Source: Bradyrhizobium sp. G127 (GTDB lineage: Bacteria > Pseudomonadota > Alphaproteobacteria > Rhizobiales > Xanthobacteraceae). From it: a stretch of DNA of 64,000 bases. This document shows positions 25,363 to 34,445 of the stretch, in pieces. The notes under the pieces were generated by a model that had not been told where the DNA came from, made no database searches, and worked only from the letters and a program-made list of their open reading frames with translations. Both the position numbers and the translations under genes were made by a program. The stretch's first letter is position 1, and each line of letters begins with the position of its first letter. The DNA is taken from positions 1,426,001-1,490,000 of the forward strand of contig NZ_JAKFGN010000001.1 in the NCBI RefSeq assembly GCF_021502575.1, given 5' to 3'.

Positions 25363-25464
25363 CCTCATGGTGAGGAGCGAGGCGCTAGCCTCGCGTCTCG
25401 AACCATGAGTTAGTATCGCCTCATCCTTCGAGACGCGGCCAAGAGGCCGCTCCACAGGATGAGG
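25363..25464. repeat. double CTCATGG/CTCATCC repeat element (second copy)
   Basis: Same order of two palindromes as 15608-15719, with the identical segment CTCATCCTTCGAGACGCGGC followed by CAAGAGGCCGCTCC. It lies between the rhodanese and sseA. Confidence 0.75.
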
Positions 25465-25511
25465 TTCTTTTCGTCGAGCGTTCTGAAGAGTTCATCTGAA
25501 TCACGAAAGCA

Positions 25512-26369
25512 ATGACTATGACCACCGACCCGCTCGTTTCCACCGAATGGCTCGCCGCGCATCTGAACGATCCGCATGTGAAAATTCTCGACGCGACGTT
25601 CAAGCTGCCCGGCGTGCTGCCGTTGCCGAAGGACGACTATCTCGCGCAGCACATTCCGGGCGCCGTGTTCTTCGATGTCGATGCGGTGTCGGATCATGGG
25701 TCATCGCTGCCGCATATGTTTCCGTCCGCCGAGCAGTTCGGCCGCGACGCCGGCGCGCTCGGCATTTCCAATGACGATACGGTGGTGATTTACGATGCCG
25801 GCGGCTGGGTCGCTGCGCCCCGCGCTTGGTGGATGTTCCTGTCCTTTGGACATGCCAAGGTGCGCGTGCTCGATGGCGGCCTGAAGAAGTGGCTGGCGGA
25901 GGGCCGTCCGGTTGAGAGCGGGGAAGCATCGCCGAAGCCTGCGACGTTCACGGCGGCGTTCGATCCGAAGCGCACGCGCCGGATGGACCAGATGATCGCC
26001 AATATCGCGAGCAAGGCCGAGCAGGTGATCGATGCGCGGCCGACGCCGCGCTTCGAGGGCACGGTGGCCGAACCGCGGCCCGGTCTGCGGTCGGGGCACA
26101 TTCCCGGCAGCCGCAGCGTGCCGTATGCCACGCTGTTCGATGCCGATACCGGCGTGATGAAATCGCTCGACGAGCTGCGCGCGGCGTTTTCCGGGGCGGG
26201 CGTCGATACGGCCAAGCCGATCGTGACGAGTTGCGGTTCGGGCGTGTCGGCGGGCGTGCTGACGCTGGCGCTGTATCGGTTGGGCGTCGAAAATCCCGCG
26301 CTGTATGACGGCTCATGGGCGGAGTGGGGCGAGCAGGGCGGCCCGCCGGTTGCGACCGGAGCGGCCTAG
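25512..26369 (+). CDS. sseA: 3-mercaptopyruvate/thiosulfate sulfurtransferase
   Basis: A 285-aa two-domain rhodanese. The inactive N-terminal domain (about 8-125; VKILDATFKLPG, HIPGAVFFDVDAVSDH) is followed by the active domain (about 150-280), whose loop TSCGSGVSAGVLTLAL has the CG[S/T]GV[T/S]A form expected of mercaptopyruvate sulfurtransferases. It transfers sulfur from 3-mercaptopyruvate to a thiol acceptor or cyanide. Its stop overlaps the stop of the convergent gene in a shared CTAG. Confidence 0.9.
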   Translation: MTMTTDPLVSTEWLAAHLNDPHVKILDATFKLPGVLPLPKDDYLAQHIPGAVFFDVDAVSDHGSSLPHMFPSAEQFGRDAGALGISNDDTVVIYDAGGWVAAPRAWWMFLSFGHAKVRVLDGGLKKWLAEGRPVESGEASPKPATFTAAFDPKRTRRMDQMIANIASKAEQVIDARPTPRFEGTVAEPRPGLRSGHIPGSRSVPYATLFDADTGVMKSLDELRAAFSGAGVDTAKPIVTSCGSGVSAGVLTLALYRLGVENPALYDGSWAEWGEQGGPPVATGAA

Positions 26370-27181
26370 CCCTGGCCGCCGAACAGCGGAAACGCGTTCT
26401 GCTGCAGCCGCAGTTGTTCAGCCCGCGCGCGGGCCTCGGCGCGGGCGCGCGCCGCCTGACGCCGCTGCGCGATCGCGCGGGCATTCGGCCGCCGGGGTTT
26501 TTTCACGCCTGGTTTTGGCAGCGTATCGGCGGCGGTGGCTTCCGACGAACGCACCAGAACGGCGAGGGCCTCGGGGGAGGTCGGCTCGGACGCCTCGGTC
26601 TCCCATGATTTCGGCGGCGCCAGTTTCGGTTCCGGTTGAACCGTTTCAATCGGGTTCGGTTCAGCAGAATTTGCCTTCGCAGAACCGGTCTCGGCGCTGG
26701 CGTCCTCTGCCGGCGTGTCCGGCGTCTGTGCATCGATGCTGGCCTGTGCATCCAGGCTGGCGACAGTCTCCGCAACCGGGGCGCTGGCTGGCGGCGACGG
26801 TTCGGTCTGACCGGCAGAATCGCTCTCGGTCCGCGCGGCTATCCCGGCCGGCTTGATGTCCGGCATATCGTGCATGGCGTCGGAGCGGATGGTTTCCGGC
26901 AGCATCGCTTCGACGCGGAACGGCTCCGGACGCAGCGCCTGGGGTCTGGTCGTTTCCACCAGCGATTTCGGCGACGGCGCTTCCATCCGCAGCATCGCCA
27001 GCGTCGGCGCGCTCATCTCGAATTGCGGGGCGAGCAGCGGCTGCTGGGCGAGCCGCCAGGACGGCAGGCTGACGAATTCCTCATGGGCCGCACGCAGCAA
27101 GGCCGCCGCGCCGAGGCCGAACACCAGCACGGAGATCGACAGAATGACCGTTGCGAACAAGAACCGGAATCCGGGAAGCAT
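26366..27181 (-). CDS. Ala/Pro/Glu-rich single-pass membrane protein of unknown function
   Basis: A 271-aa protein. One N-terminal transmembrane helix (about 7-30, LFATVILSISVLVFGLGAAA) is followed by a long low-complexity periplasmic-type region with many Pro, Glu, Ala and Thr, then a basic Ala/Arg helix (ARARAEARARAEQLRLQQ) and a Gly end. No family recognised. Composition suggests a tethered spacer; it converges on sseA. Confidence 0.7.
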   Translation of the reverse strand: MLPGFRFLFATVILSISVLVFGLGAAALLRAAHEEFVSLPSWRLAQQPLLAPQFEMSAPTLAMLRMEAPSPKSLVETTRPQALRPEPFRVEAMLPETIRSDAMHDMPDIKPAGIAARTESDSAGQTEPSPPASAPVAETVASLDAQASIDAQTPDTPAEDASAETGSAKANSAEPNPIETVQPEPKLAPPKSWETEASEPTSPEALAVLVRSSEATAADTLPKPGVKKPRRPNARAIAQRRQAARARAEARARAEQLRLQQNAFPLFGGQG

Positions 27182-27552
27182 GTCTTGCGAGTCCTGCCCT
27201 CAGTACGGCGGCGCGACGGCGATCGCACCCAACGAGACGAGCCAAACGGAACGCACGGGAACGCTGGAAACGCAAAACCGGTACAGGAGCGCGCTGAAAC
27301 TGGGCCAAATGGCGCGGGAACGCCACGAATCAGGCTCGCTGAAAGAATACCGCATGGCGCAACGGCCGCCGGAGGGAAAAGTTCGATCCGGCCCGGCCTG
27401 CGGCGCATTGGCCGGAACCTGTTGCCCGGTTGCAATCTCGCGAAAATGTCAGCCGTTCCAAGCGGTTTTTTCCATAAATGTCTTGAATGCGCCGCGATCC
27501 TGCGCGATCTGCCGTTAACGATGCGGTGGCGGGTTCGCACTATATAAGGGGC
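27182..27552. other. gene-free divergent region
   Basis: This separates the minus-strand membrane protein from the L,D-transpeptidase. I see no confident gene, repeat or operator. AAGGGGC lies just before the transpeptidase start and serves as its ribosome site. Confidence 0.5.
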
Positions 27553-28773
27553 ATGATGTCCAATCGCTTTTCGACGACGTTCGCGACGGCCTTTGCCGTG
27601 TCCGCGGTGGCTGCCTTGGCGGCTGCTCCCGGTGCGCTCGCGCAGGCCTATCCGCCGCCTCCCGGTTATTCGCAGCCGCTGCAGCCCGCGCCCTATGGCG
27701 CGCCGGCCGGTTATCGTGACGATCGCGGTGTGCCGGATTTCGACCGGCTCGATGAGGATGACCGTGGCGCGGGGTTGCCGCCGCCGGGTTATCAGCAGCA
27801 GCCGAATTATCAGCAGTCCGCTCCGCAGCAGCAGACCTATCAGCAGCCGGGACTCGACCCGCGCGGTCCGGTGATGTCGCCGGACGATCCGCGCTATGGC
27901 CGTCCGACGGCGTATACGCCGCCTTCGGCCTCTTCGGACCGTGGTCCGGCACCGATCTACAGCGATCGCGGCCCGCCGCAGGGCGCCGATTACGGCGATC
28001 GTCCCCGTCCGCCGGGGGCCGTCGATGGCGGCCCGACCACGGGCGCCGTGTCGTTGCAGCCGCCGGAAGCGGCGGTGGGCGCCAACGGCCGTTCGGTGAT
28101 GGCCGCGTTGCCGCCGGAAGAGCAGCCGGAAACCGGCCCGCGCAAGGAATTGCCGCCGAACCTGCGCCGTCAGGAAGTGAACTACCCGACCAAGGAGCCG
28201 GCCGGCACGATCATCGTCGATACGCCGAACACCCAGCTCTATTACGTTCTCGGCGGCGGCCGCGCGATCCGCTACGGCGTCCGCGTCGGCCGCGACGGCT
28301 TCACCTGGACCGGCGTGCAGAAGATCACCCGCAAGGCGGAGTGGCCGGACTGGCATCCGCCGACCGAAATGATCGAGCGCCAGCCTTACCTGCCGCGCTT
28401 CATGGCGGGCGGCGACGGCAATCCGCTCGGCGCGCGCGCGATGTATCTCGGCAATACGGTGTACCGCATCCACGGCACCAACCAGCCCTCGACCATCGGC
28501 CAGTTCGTGTCGTCGGGCTGCATCGGCATGCTGAATGAAGACGTGACCGATCTGTTCGAGCGCACCAAGGTCGGCACCCGTGTCGTGGTGCTGCCGGGCG
28601 GCAAGCCGCCTGCGGCTCCGGTGACCGCTTCGGCGCAGTCCTATCCGCCGGGTGGGCCCGCGCCGATGGCCAACGGTGCCGCTCCGCAGCCGCGTCCAAC
28701 CGCCTCGATGGGCGTGCCCAATCAGGGACCGACGGCTGTGCCGCCGCTGCCCGCGCCGGTGACGATCCGCTAG
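27553..28773 (+). CDS. L,D-transpeptidase (YkuD/ErfK family)
   Basis: A 406-aa exported protein. Signal peptide MMSNRFSTTFATAFAVSAVA with ALA-Q cleavage; a Pro/Tyr/Gln-rich spacer (about 30-200); then the YkuD domain (about 215-355) starting at TIIVDTPNTQLYYVLGGG. The active site reads HGTNQPSTIGQFVSSGCIGM: His and the Ser-x-Gly-Cys are present, but the usual Arg after CI is Gly here. A Pro/Ala tail follows. It would form 3-3 peptidoglycan cross-links or attach proteins to the wall. Confidence 0.9.
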   Translation: MMSNRFSTTFATAFAVSAVAALAAAPGALAQAYPPPPGYSQPLQPAPYGAPAGYRDDRGVPDFDRLDEDDRGAGLPPPGYQQQPNYQQSAPQQQTYQQPGLDPRGPVMSPDDPRYGRPTAYTPPSASSDRGPAPIYSDRGPPQGADYGDRPRPPGAVDGGPTTGAVSLQPPEAAVGANGRSVMAALPPEEQPETGPRKELPPNLRRQEVNYPTKEPAGTIIVDTPNTQLYYVLGGGRAIRYGVRVGRDGFTWTGVQKITRKAEWPDWHPPTEMIERQPYLPRFMAGGDGNPLGARAMYLGNTVYRIHGTNQPSTIGQFVSSGCIGMLNEDVTDLFERTKVGTRVVVLPGGKPPAAPVTASAQSYPPGGPAPMANGAAPQPRPTASMGVPNQGPTAVPPLPAPVTIR

Positions 28774-28793
28774 TTCATGATTTCAGATCGAAT

Positions 28794-28830
28794 AAAAATG
28801 CCCGCGCCTGTCGTGGGCATTTTTATTTTT
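28794..28830 (+). terminator. terminator of the L,D-transpeptidase
   Basis: 13-bp stem AAAAATGCCCGCG / CGTGGGCATTTTT (one G-T pair) with a CCTGT-type loop, followed by ATTTTT. A strong hairpin usable from either strand. Confidence 0.88.
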
Positions 28831-28837
28831 GCGGTCG

Positions 28838-28892
28838 TCATTGCGAGCGAAGCGAGATTTTCTCCCTCTCCCCGCTTGCGGGGAGAGGTGAG
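28838..28892. repeat. GTCATTGCGAGCGAAGCGA fragment plus CTCTCCCC palindrome
   Basis: A GCGAGCGAAGCGA piece (also seen, inverted, at 38143-38166) is joined to CTCTCCCCGCTTGCGGGGAGAG. Non-coding. Confidence 0.6.
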
Positions 28893-28901
28893 CATCCCGC
28901 T

Positions 28902-29858
28902 CTATCCCATCACCCGCACCGGCTTGCCGTCGAGCCACGCGGCGATGTCCTCGACCATATCGCCGTAGTAGCGGCGATAGTTTTCGGCCGTGACGTAGCC
29001 GAGATGCGGCGTCAGCACGACATTGTCGAGCTTGCGGATCGGATGATCCACCGGCAGCGGCTCCATCGAAAACGTGTCGAGCGCGGCACCCGCGATCTTG
29101 CGCTTTTGCAGAACGTCCAGCAGCGCCGCTTCATCGACGATCGGCCCGCGCGCGGTGTTGACGAGATAGGCCGTCGGCTTCATGCGCACGAGATCGGCAG
29201 CCGCGATCAGCCCGCGCGTGCGGCTGCTCAGGATCAGGTGAATGGAGATGATGTCGGCGGTGGCGAACAATTCTTCCTTGGCGGCGTAGCCGACGCCCGC
29301 GGCGGCGCAGGCCTCCGGCGTGAGGTTCTGGCTCCACGCAATCACGTTCATGCCGAGGGTTTTCGCGATGGTGGCGACTTTGGTGCCGAGCTTGCCGAGT
29401 CCGACCACGCCCAGCGTCTTGCCTTCGACGTCCTCTCCCATGGTGACCTGCCACGGCTCGCCCGCGTGCATCCGCGCATTCTCGAGGCCGATGTGCCGCG
29501 TCAGCTCTAACATCAGACCGATGGCGAGACTCGCGGTGGCATTGCCGAAACCGCCGGTGCCGCACACCGTGACGCCGCGCTCCTTCGCGGCGTCCATGTC
29601 GAACGCGGCGTTCTTCATGCCGGACGTGAGCAGCAGCTTGAGGTTCGGCAGCGCGGTCAGCACCTCGCGGGTGAAATGGGTGCGCTCGCGCATGGCGCAG
29701 ACGATCTCGAAATCCTTCAGCGCATGGATCGCTTCATCGGATGAAACGAACGGCTTGTCGAAGACCGTGATGTCTACCTTGTGTCCGAGCTTCGGCCAGT
29801 CAGCCAGCTTGAGTGCGACGTTCTGATAGTCGTCGAGAATTGCGACGCGATAACGCAT
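28902..29858 (-). CDS. D-2-hydroxyacid dehydrogenase family protein
   Basis: A 318-aa NAD-dependent dehydrogenase. The nucleotide motif VVGLGKLGTKVATIAK is near residues 151-166. Catalytic residues are Arg in VNTARGPIVDE, Glu in DTFSMEPLP and His in LTPHLGYVT. The N-terminal part reads MRYRVAILDDYQNVALKLAD, as in many uncharacterised Bradyrhizobium members. Likely substrates are glyoxylate, hydroxypyruvate or phosphoglycerate; it stands alone so no pathway can be assigned. Confidence 0.88.
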   Translation of the reverse strand: MRYRVAILDDYQNVALKLADWPKLGHKVDITVFDKPFVSSDEAIHALKDFEIVCAMRERTHFTREVLTALPNLKLLLTSGMKNAAFDMDAAKERGVTVCGTGGFGNATASLAIGLMLELTRHIGLENARMHAGEPWQVTMGEDVEGKTLGVVGLGKLGTKVATIAKTLGMNVIAWSQNLTPEACAAAGVGYAAKEELFATADIISIHLILSSRTRGLIAAADLVRMKPTAYLVNTARGPIVDEAALLDVLQKRKIAGAALDTFSMEPLPVDHPIRKLDNVVLTPHLGYVTAENYRRYYGDMVEDIAAWLDGKPVRVMG

Positions 29859-29954
29859 GAGGCTTCCGTGTGTTGGGGGAGGGCCAGCCTGCGACGTACC
29901 GCAACTGATCCCTTCAATTCGATAAAACAGAAATTACGTGAACCTGATAGTCGC

Positions 29955-30356
29955 TCAATCGGGAAACCGTTCAACATGGGTTTCGGCAGTTCGTCCGAAA
30001 TAGAGCGCACGGCGGCCCGAGAACGAAACCATGTACCCGGCGCAGCCGGCGGCGACGGCCTTTTTGCAGAAACCTTTGTAGGTATAGCCGGGGACCAGTT
30101 GTTGCGCCTCCTTGATGGCGGCCTGAATCCGGGCAGCGTCGAAGGCGGGAGCAACCGGTGCGCCGATATTGTGGGTTGCGAACTCGACGCTGTCGCCGCT
30201 GGACAGGTAGTAGATCGCCTTCTCGCGGCGGAAATCGACCATATAGCTTTCAAACCCTTCCCGCATCAGGGCGCCGACGATCTCGGGAAAGGTCATTGTG
30301 TTGTCTTCCGCTCCCTTGAGGCAGGCAGCGGCGACGGCGCTATTGTGATGATCCAT
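29955..30356 (-). CDS. DUF1398 family protein (YbcV-like)
   Basis: A 133-aa protein matching the DUF1398 pattern: TMTFPEIVGALMREGFESY, the YMVDFRREKAIYYL core, then FCKKAVAAGCAGYMVSFSGRR and the end YFGRTAETHVERFP. Function of the family is unknown. GGAG lies 6 nt before ATG 30356. It starts 18 nt after the MarR gene, so both form one operon controlled by the palindrome at 30843. Confidence 0.88.
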   Translation of the reverse strand: MDHHNSAVAAACLKGAEDNTMTFPEIVGALMREGFESYMVDFRREKAIYYLSSGDSVEFATHNIGAPVAPAFDAARIQAAIKEAQQLVPGYTYKGFCKKAVAAGCAGYMVSFSGRRALYFGRTAETHVERFPD

Positions 30357-30374
30357 GTATTGCTCCGGCGCCGC

Positions 30375-30833
30375 CTAATCGGTCGGCATTGCGGTGAGGT
30401 TGTTGCGTTCGACCATCCGGCGCAGCAACCGCTCCAGCGTCTTGCGCTCGGCTTCCGACAGGTGATCGAAGAATTCCGCGTCGTTGCGATCCGCAAGCGC
30501 CGCCAGTTCGGGGGTCAGACTCATGCCACGCGCTGTCAGGGCCAGCGTCTGGGCACGGCCATCATCGCGACTGGCCTTCCGGACAACCAGCGATTTGCCG
30601 ATCAGCCGGTCAGCGAGTTTGGTGATCGCGCCGCGCGTCATGCCCATGTCGGCTGCGATTTGGCTCGGCAGCATCGGTTCCTTGCCGTACAGCGTCCGCA
30701 TCATCACCCACTCGGCGACCGTGACGTGCTTGGCTGCAAGCCTAGCGGCGAATGTATGCGAGACATGGTTGGATACGAGCCGCAGCCAGTATCCGAGATG
30801 TTCGGTCAGTTCGGAGAGAGATTGAGGCGGCAT
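30375..30833 (-). CDS. MarR family transcriptional regulator
   Basis: A 152-aa winged-helix regulator. The recognition part is MLPSQIAADMGMTRGAITK followed by the wing DDGRAQTLALTARG, flanked by dimerising helices. It is first in an operon with the DUF1398 gene. A 17-bp-armed inverted repeat starts 10 nt upstream, which suggests autorepression relieved by a small ligand. The ligand is unknown. Confidence 0.92.
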   Translation of the reverse strand: MPPQSLSELTEHLGYWLRLVSNHVSHTFAARLAAKHVTVAEWVMMRTLYGKEPMLPSQIAADMGMTRGAITKLADRLIGKSLVVRKASRDDGRAQTLALTARGMSLTPELAALADRNDAEFFDHLSEAERKTLERLLRRMVERNNLTAMPTD

Positions 30834-30842
30834 AGGACCTTT

Positions 30843-30886
30843 TGGTTGACTAGGAAACTATCTATAAAAAGTTTCCGGGTCAACCA
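30843..30886 (-). promoter_or_regulatory. inverted-repeat operator of the marR-DUF1398 operon
   Basis: Arms TGGTTGACTAGGAAACT and AGTTTCCGGGTCAACCA (two mismatches in 17) are separated by a 10-nt AT-rich spacer (ATCTATAAAA). The site overlaps the likely promoter and ribosome-site region of the MarR gene. Confidence 0.7.
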
Positions 30887-30928
30887 TTGAGTTCGTCATT
30901 GTGACGATCTGAGGACGTGCTGGTGAAA

Positions 30929-31144
30929 TCAGGCCTTCGCGGCTTTGCGTTTGGCCGCGCAGGCGGGGCCGGGGCCGCGCATGTAATGCCGCTCAGGATA
31001 ATAGGGTGTGAAGGCGGTCTGGATGAATTCGCGCCAGAAAGCCGCGATCCGCGTCAGCAGTCCCTTGCCGGTGTCGGTGGGGACCGATGCGCTGTGGCCG
31101 GACAGGGCGAGCTTGGACGCTGCGGTTTCCATGGCGGTTTTCAT
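30929..31144 (-). CDS. small protein of unknown function
   Basis: A 71-aa protein from ATG 31144; ATG 31132 is also possible. The C-terminal half looks conserved by composition: RIAAFWREFIQTAFTPYYPE, then HYMRGPGPACAAKRKAAKA. An aromatic amphipathic helix followed by a basic tail. I believe similar short proteins occur in Bradyrhizobium, but no family name is known. Confidence 0.55.
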   Translation of the reverse strand: MKTAMETAASKLALSGHSASVPTDTGKGLLTRIAAFWREFIQTAFTPYYPERHYMRGPGPACAAKRKAAKA

Positions 31145-31401
31145 AGCGATCTTGTCGCTTGATTCTGTGACGCTGCGATTGTGTCGCCGGGCGTCCGTTC
31201 GCGGTTCGAAGGTCCAGCTTGCAGAGGAACTGATTAAAAAGCGGTTTTTATCCCGGTAAGGCCTTTCGGGAGCGGGAAAATCCCGCAAACAGCCTTTCCA
31301 AATTGTGACCTGAAACCCGCTGGCCGGTTGCCCTTTGCGGTCCCCGCCGCTACATCAACGGCAGCAAAATTCCCCGACAAGCGCAGGTTTCAAGGATCAC
31401 G

Positions 31402-33054
31402 ATGGCTCGCCAGTTCGTCTACTTCATGCAGGGTTTGTCCAAGACCTATCCGCCCAACCGCAAGGTGCTCGATAACATCCATCTGTCGTTCTATCCGGAC
31501 GCCAAGATCGGTGTGCTCGGCGTCAACGGCTCGGGCAAGTCGACGCTGCTCAGGATCATGGCCGGTCTCGACAAGGACTACACCGGCGAGGCGTGGGTCG
31601 CCGAGGGCGCGCGGGTCGGCTATCTCGAGCAGGAGCCGCAGCTCGACGCCACCAAGACGGTGCGCGAGAACGTGATGCTCGGCGTAGCCAAGCAGAAGGC
31701 GATTCTGGATCGCTACAACGATCTCGCGGTGAACTATTCCGACGAGACCGCCGACGAGATGACCAAGCTGCAGGACGAGATCGAGGCCCAGGGCCTGTGG
31801 GATCTCGACAGCAAGGTCGACCAGGCGATGGACGCGCTGCGCTGTCCGCCGGACGATGCCGATGTCAGCAAGCTCTCGGGTGGCGAAAAGCGCCGCGTCG
31901 CGCTGTGCAAGCTGCTGCTCGACCAGCCCGACCTGCTGCTGCTCGACGAACCGACCAACCATCTCGACGCGGAATCCGTGTCATGGCTGGAAGGCCACCT
32001 GCGCAACTATCCCGGCGCGATCCTGATCGTGACCCACGACCGCTACTTTCTCGACAACGTGACGAGCTGGATTCTCGAACTCGACCGCGGCAAGGGCATT
32101 CCCTACGAGGGCAACTACTCGGCGTGGCTGGTGCAGAAGCAGAAGCGCCTTCTGCAGGAAGGCCGCGAGGACGCCGCGCACCAGAAAACCCTCGAGCGCG
32201 AGCAGGAGTGGATCGCATCCTCGCCGAAAGCGCGTCAGGCCAAGTCCAAGGCGCGTTACCAGCGCTACGAGGACCTGCTCAAGAAGGCCAGCGAGAAGCA
32301 GACCCAGACCGCGCAGATCATCATTCCGGTGGCCGAGCGCCTCGGCAACAACGTGGTGGACTTCGAGGGTCTCTCGAAGGGCTTCAACGACCGCCTCCTG
32401 ATCGATAACCTGACCTTCAAGCTGCCGCCCGGCGGCATCGTCGGCGTGATCGGACCGAACGGCGCGGGCAAGACCACGCTGTTCCGGATGATTACCGGAC
32501 AGGAGAAGCCCGACGCCGGCACCATCACGGTGGGCGAGACGGTGCATCTCGGCTATGTCGACCAGTCGCGCGACGCGCTCGACGGCAAGAAGACCGTGTG
32601 GGAGGAAATCTCCGGCGGCAACGACCTGATCCTGCTCGGCAAGAAGGAAGTGAACTCGCGCGGCTACTGCTCGGCGTTCAACTTCAAGGGCGCGGACCAG
32701 CAGAAGAAGGTCGGCGCGCTGTCCGGCGGCGAACGCAACCGCGTGCATCTCGCCAAGATGCTGAAGTCCGGCGCCAACGTGCTGCTGCTCGACGAACCGA
32801 CCAACGACCTCGACGTCGATACGCTGCGCGCGCTGGAAGAGGCGCTGGAGGATTTCGCCGGCTGCGCCGTCATCATCAGCCATGACCGCTGGTTCCTCGA
32901 CCGCATCGCCACGCATATCCTCGCCTTTGAAGGCGACAGTCACGTCGAATGGTTCGAAGGCAACTTCCAGGACTACGAGAAGGACAAGATGCGCCGGCTC
33001 GGCCAGGACTCGGTCATCCCGCATCGCGTGAAGTACAAGAAGCTGACGCGGTGA
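31402..33054 (+). CDS. ettA: energy-dependent translational throttle protein EttA (ABC-F)
   Basis: A 550-aa soluble ABC-F ATPase, the normal EttA length. Two nucleotide-binding domains: Walker A GVNGSGKS (about 39) and GPNGAGKT (about 351), signatures [12 protein letters not shown] and [12 protein letters not shown], Walker [13 protein letters not shown] and [12 protein letters not shown]. The arm and linker between them contain [16 protein letters not shown] and [19 protein letters not shown], as in EttA. It binds the ribosomal E site and gates entry into elongation by ATP/ADP ratio. The next gene starts inside its stop codon. Confidence 0.96.
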   Translation: MARQFVYFMQGLSKTYPPNRKVLDNIHLSFYPDAKIGVLGVNGSGKSTLLRIMAGLDKDYTGEAWVAEGARVGYLEQEPQLDATKTVRENVMLGVAKQKAILDRYNDLAVNYSDETADEMTKLQDEIEAQGLWDLDSKVDQAMDALRCPPDDADVSKLSGGEKRRVALCKLLLDQPDLLLLDEPTNHLDAESVSWLEGHLRNYPGAILIVTHDRYFLDNVTSWILELDRGKGIPYEGNYSAWLVQKQKRLLQEGREDAAHQKTLEREQEWIASSPKARQAKSKARYQRYEDLLKKASEKQTQTAQIIIPVAERLGNNVVDFEGLSKGFNDRLLIDNLTFKLPPGGIVGVIGPNGAGKTTLFRMITGQEKPDAGTITVGETVHLGYVDQSRDALDGKKTVWEEISGGNDLILLGKKEVNSRGYCSAFNFKGADQQKKVGALSGGERNRVHLAKMLKSGANVLLLDEPTNDLDVDTLRALEEALEDFAGCAVIISHDRWFLDRIATHILAFEGDSHVEWFEGNFQDYEKDKMRRLGQDSVIPHRVKYKKLTR

Positions 33055-33494
33055 ATGCTCCGCTGGACAGCAGCATGGATGCGCAGGAGCGCGCGCTCCT
33101 CGCCATGGATGTTGCCTGGGTCCAGTGGCGGTCGGAATTCCGGCAGAAGCTTTTCAAGGACGGCGTTCTCGGCCGTCCGATGCGCAGCGTGTTCGAAGCC
33201 GACATGATCTTCAGCATCGTGGCGCACCACGCGCTGAAAGGGCGGCCGATCACGCTCAAGGAGCTCGCGACCTACTTCGGCATGATCGCAACCGAGGCCA
33301 CGGTCTCCCGGCATATCGACGACATGGAGCAGGGCGGACTCGTTGAGCGCCGCCTTGATGAGGGCGACCGCCGCCGCATGTTTCTGATGCCAACGCGGCG
33401 GCTCGAAGGTCTCGGCCATGAATTCCAGCAAGCGCGTCTGCGCATCATGCGCGAGAACGGCTTTGTCTGGAACGGCGGCAACAGCGCGGGGTGA
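33051..33494 (+). CDS. MarR-like winged-helix regulator 1
   Basis: A 147-aa protein whose GTG start overlaps the ettA stop (GTGA); ATG 33075 is an alternative. A dimer helix with [13 protein letters not shown] leads to [20 protein letters not shown] (recognition helix) and the wing [16 protein letters not shown]. About half its residues match the next gene, so the two are tandem duplicates. Probably co-translated with ettA. Confidence 0.85.
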   Translation: MNAPLDSSMDAQERALLAMDVAWVQWRSEFRQKLFKDGVLGRPMRSVFEADMIFSIVAHHALKGRPITLKELATYFGMIATEATVSRHIDDMEQGGLVERRLDEGDRRRMFLMPTRRLEGLGHEFQQARLRIMRENGFVWNGGNSAG

Positions 33495-33501
33495 CGGCGG
33501 C

Positions 33502-34026
33502 ATGACGGGCGGCGACAAGGCACTGACATCGAAGGACATCAGCGCGGCCGCGCCGCTCCCGCTCGATCATTCGGAAAGCACCCTCGATGCGCAGGAGCGC
33601 GCCGCGCTGGGCATCGACATCGCCTATGTGCAATGGCGCGCCGATTTCCGCCGCACGGTCGTCGCCTCCGGTGTGCTGAACCGTCCGTGGCGCAGCGTGT
33701 TTGAGGCCGACATGATCTTCGCCATCATCGCGCATCGCTGGCTGGCGGGCCGCCCGATCACCCACAAGGAACTCGCGACCTATTTCGAGGTGTTCGCCAC
33801 CGAGGCTACTGTGTCGCGCCATGTCGACGACATGGAAGACGGCGGCATGATCGTGCGACGGACCGATCCCGACGACCGCCGCCGCACATTCCTGCTGCCG
33901 ACCAAGCGGCTGGAAGCGATCGGCCACGAATATCTGCGCACGAAAATCCGCATCATGCGCGATCACGGATTTGTGTGGAGCGGCGGCGCGGAAACCGACA
34001 GCAAAACTGCAAACGATCCTGCGTGA
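33502..34026 (+). CDS. MarR-like winged-helix regulator 2
   Basis: A 174-aa paralogue of the preceding gene: [47 protein letters not shown] and the wing RRTDPDDRRRTFLLP. It has an extra N-terminal ~25 residues and a slightly longer C-terminus. Starts 7 nt after gene 1 ends, so ettA and both regulators form one operon. Targets unknown. Confidence 0.85.
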   Translation: MTGGDKALTSKDISAAAPLPLDHSESTLDAQERAALGIDIAYVQWRADFRRTVVASGVLNRPWRSVFEADMIFAIIAHRWLAGRPITHKELATYFEVFATEATVSRHVDDMEDGGMIVRRTDPDDRRRTFLLPTKRLEAIGHEYLRTKIRIMRDHGFVWSGGAETDSKTANDPA

Positions 34027-34078
34027 AGTCTCCGCGCCGCGCGGATAAGGAGTGATCTTTCCACACAGGGGACAGATC

Positions 34079-34420
34079 ATGATCACACGTTTCATCGCGT
34101 TCGCGCTCACGCTTCTGCTGCTCACGCCGGGTTCGGTGCTTTCTGCCGAGGAGACGGCTCCGCGGCCCGCGAAGCAGCGGGCCACGAAGCGCGCCGCCGA
34201 TCCGCAGCAGGAGGCGATGGAGCGCGCCAGGCGCTGTCAGGACGCGGTGAACAACGCGCAGGGCACGGCGGTGGGAACGTCGGTGCTGTCGAGCGCGGTC
34301 GGGTTCCTGCCGTTCGGCAGCGTGGCGTCCAGCGCGGCGGCGAATATCGGCGCGACGGCGGCGGGCGAACTCGCGCGTCAAAAGGCTGCGGCCGATATGC
34401 AGGGACAGTGCGGTGGCTGA
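34079..34420 (+). CDS. small exported glycine/alanine-rich protein
   Basis: A 113-aa protein. Signal peptide MITRFIAFALTLLLLTPGSV with an SA-E cleavage; a basic segment (KQRATKRAADPQQEAMERARR) with one Cys; and a Gly/Ala/Ser stretch (VGTSVLSSAVGFLPFGSVAS) that could be a glycine-zipper helix. GGGGAC is 6 nt before ATG 34079. No family recognised. Confidence 0.7.
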   Translation: MITRFIAFALTLLLLTPGSVLSAEETAPRPAKQRATKRAADPQQEAMERARRCQDAVNNAQGTAVGTSVLSSAVGFLPFGSVASSAAANIGATAAGELARQKAAADMQGQCGG

Positions 34421-34445
34421 GCCCCGCTCCAGACGATGAAACGCG

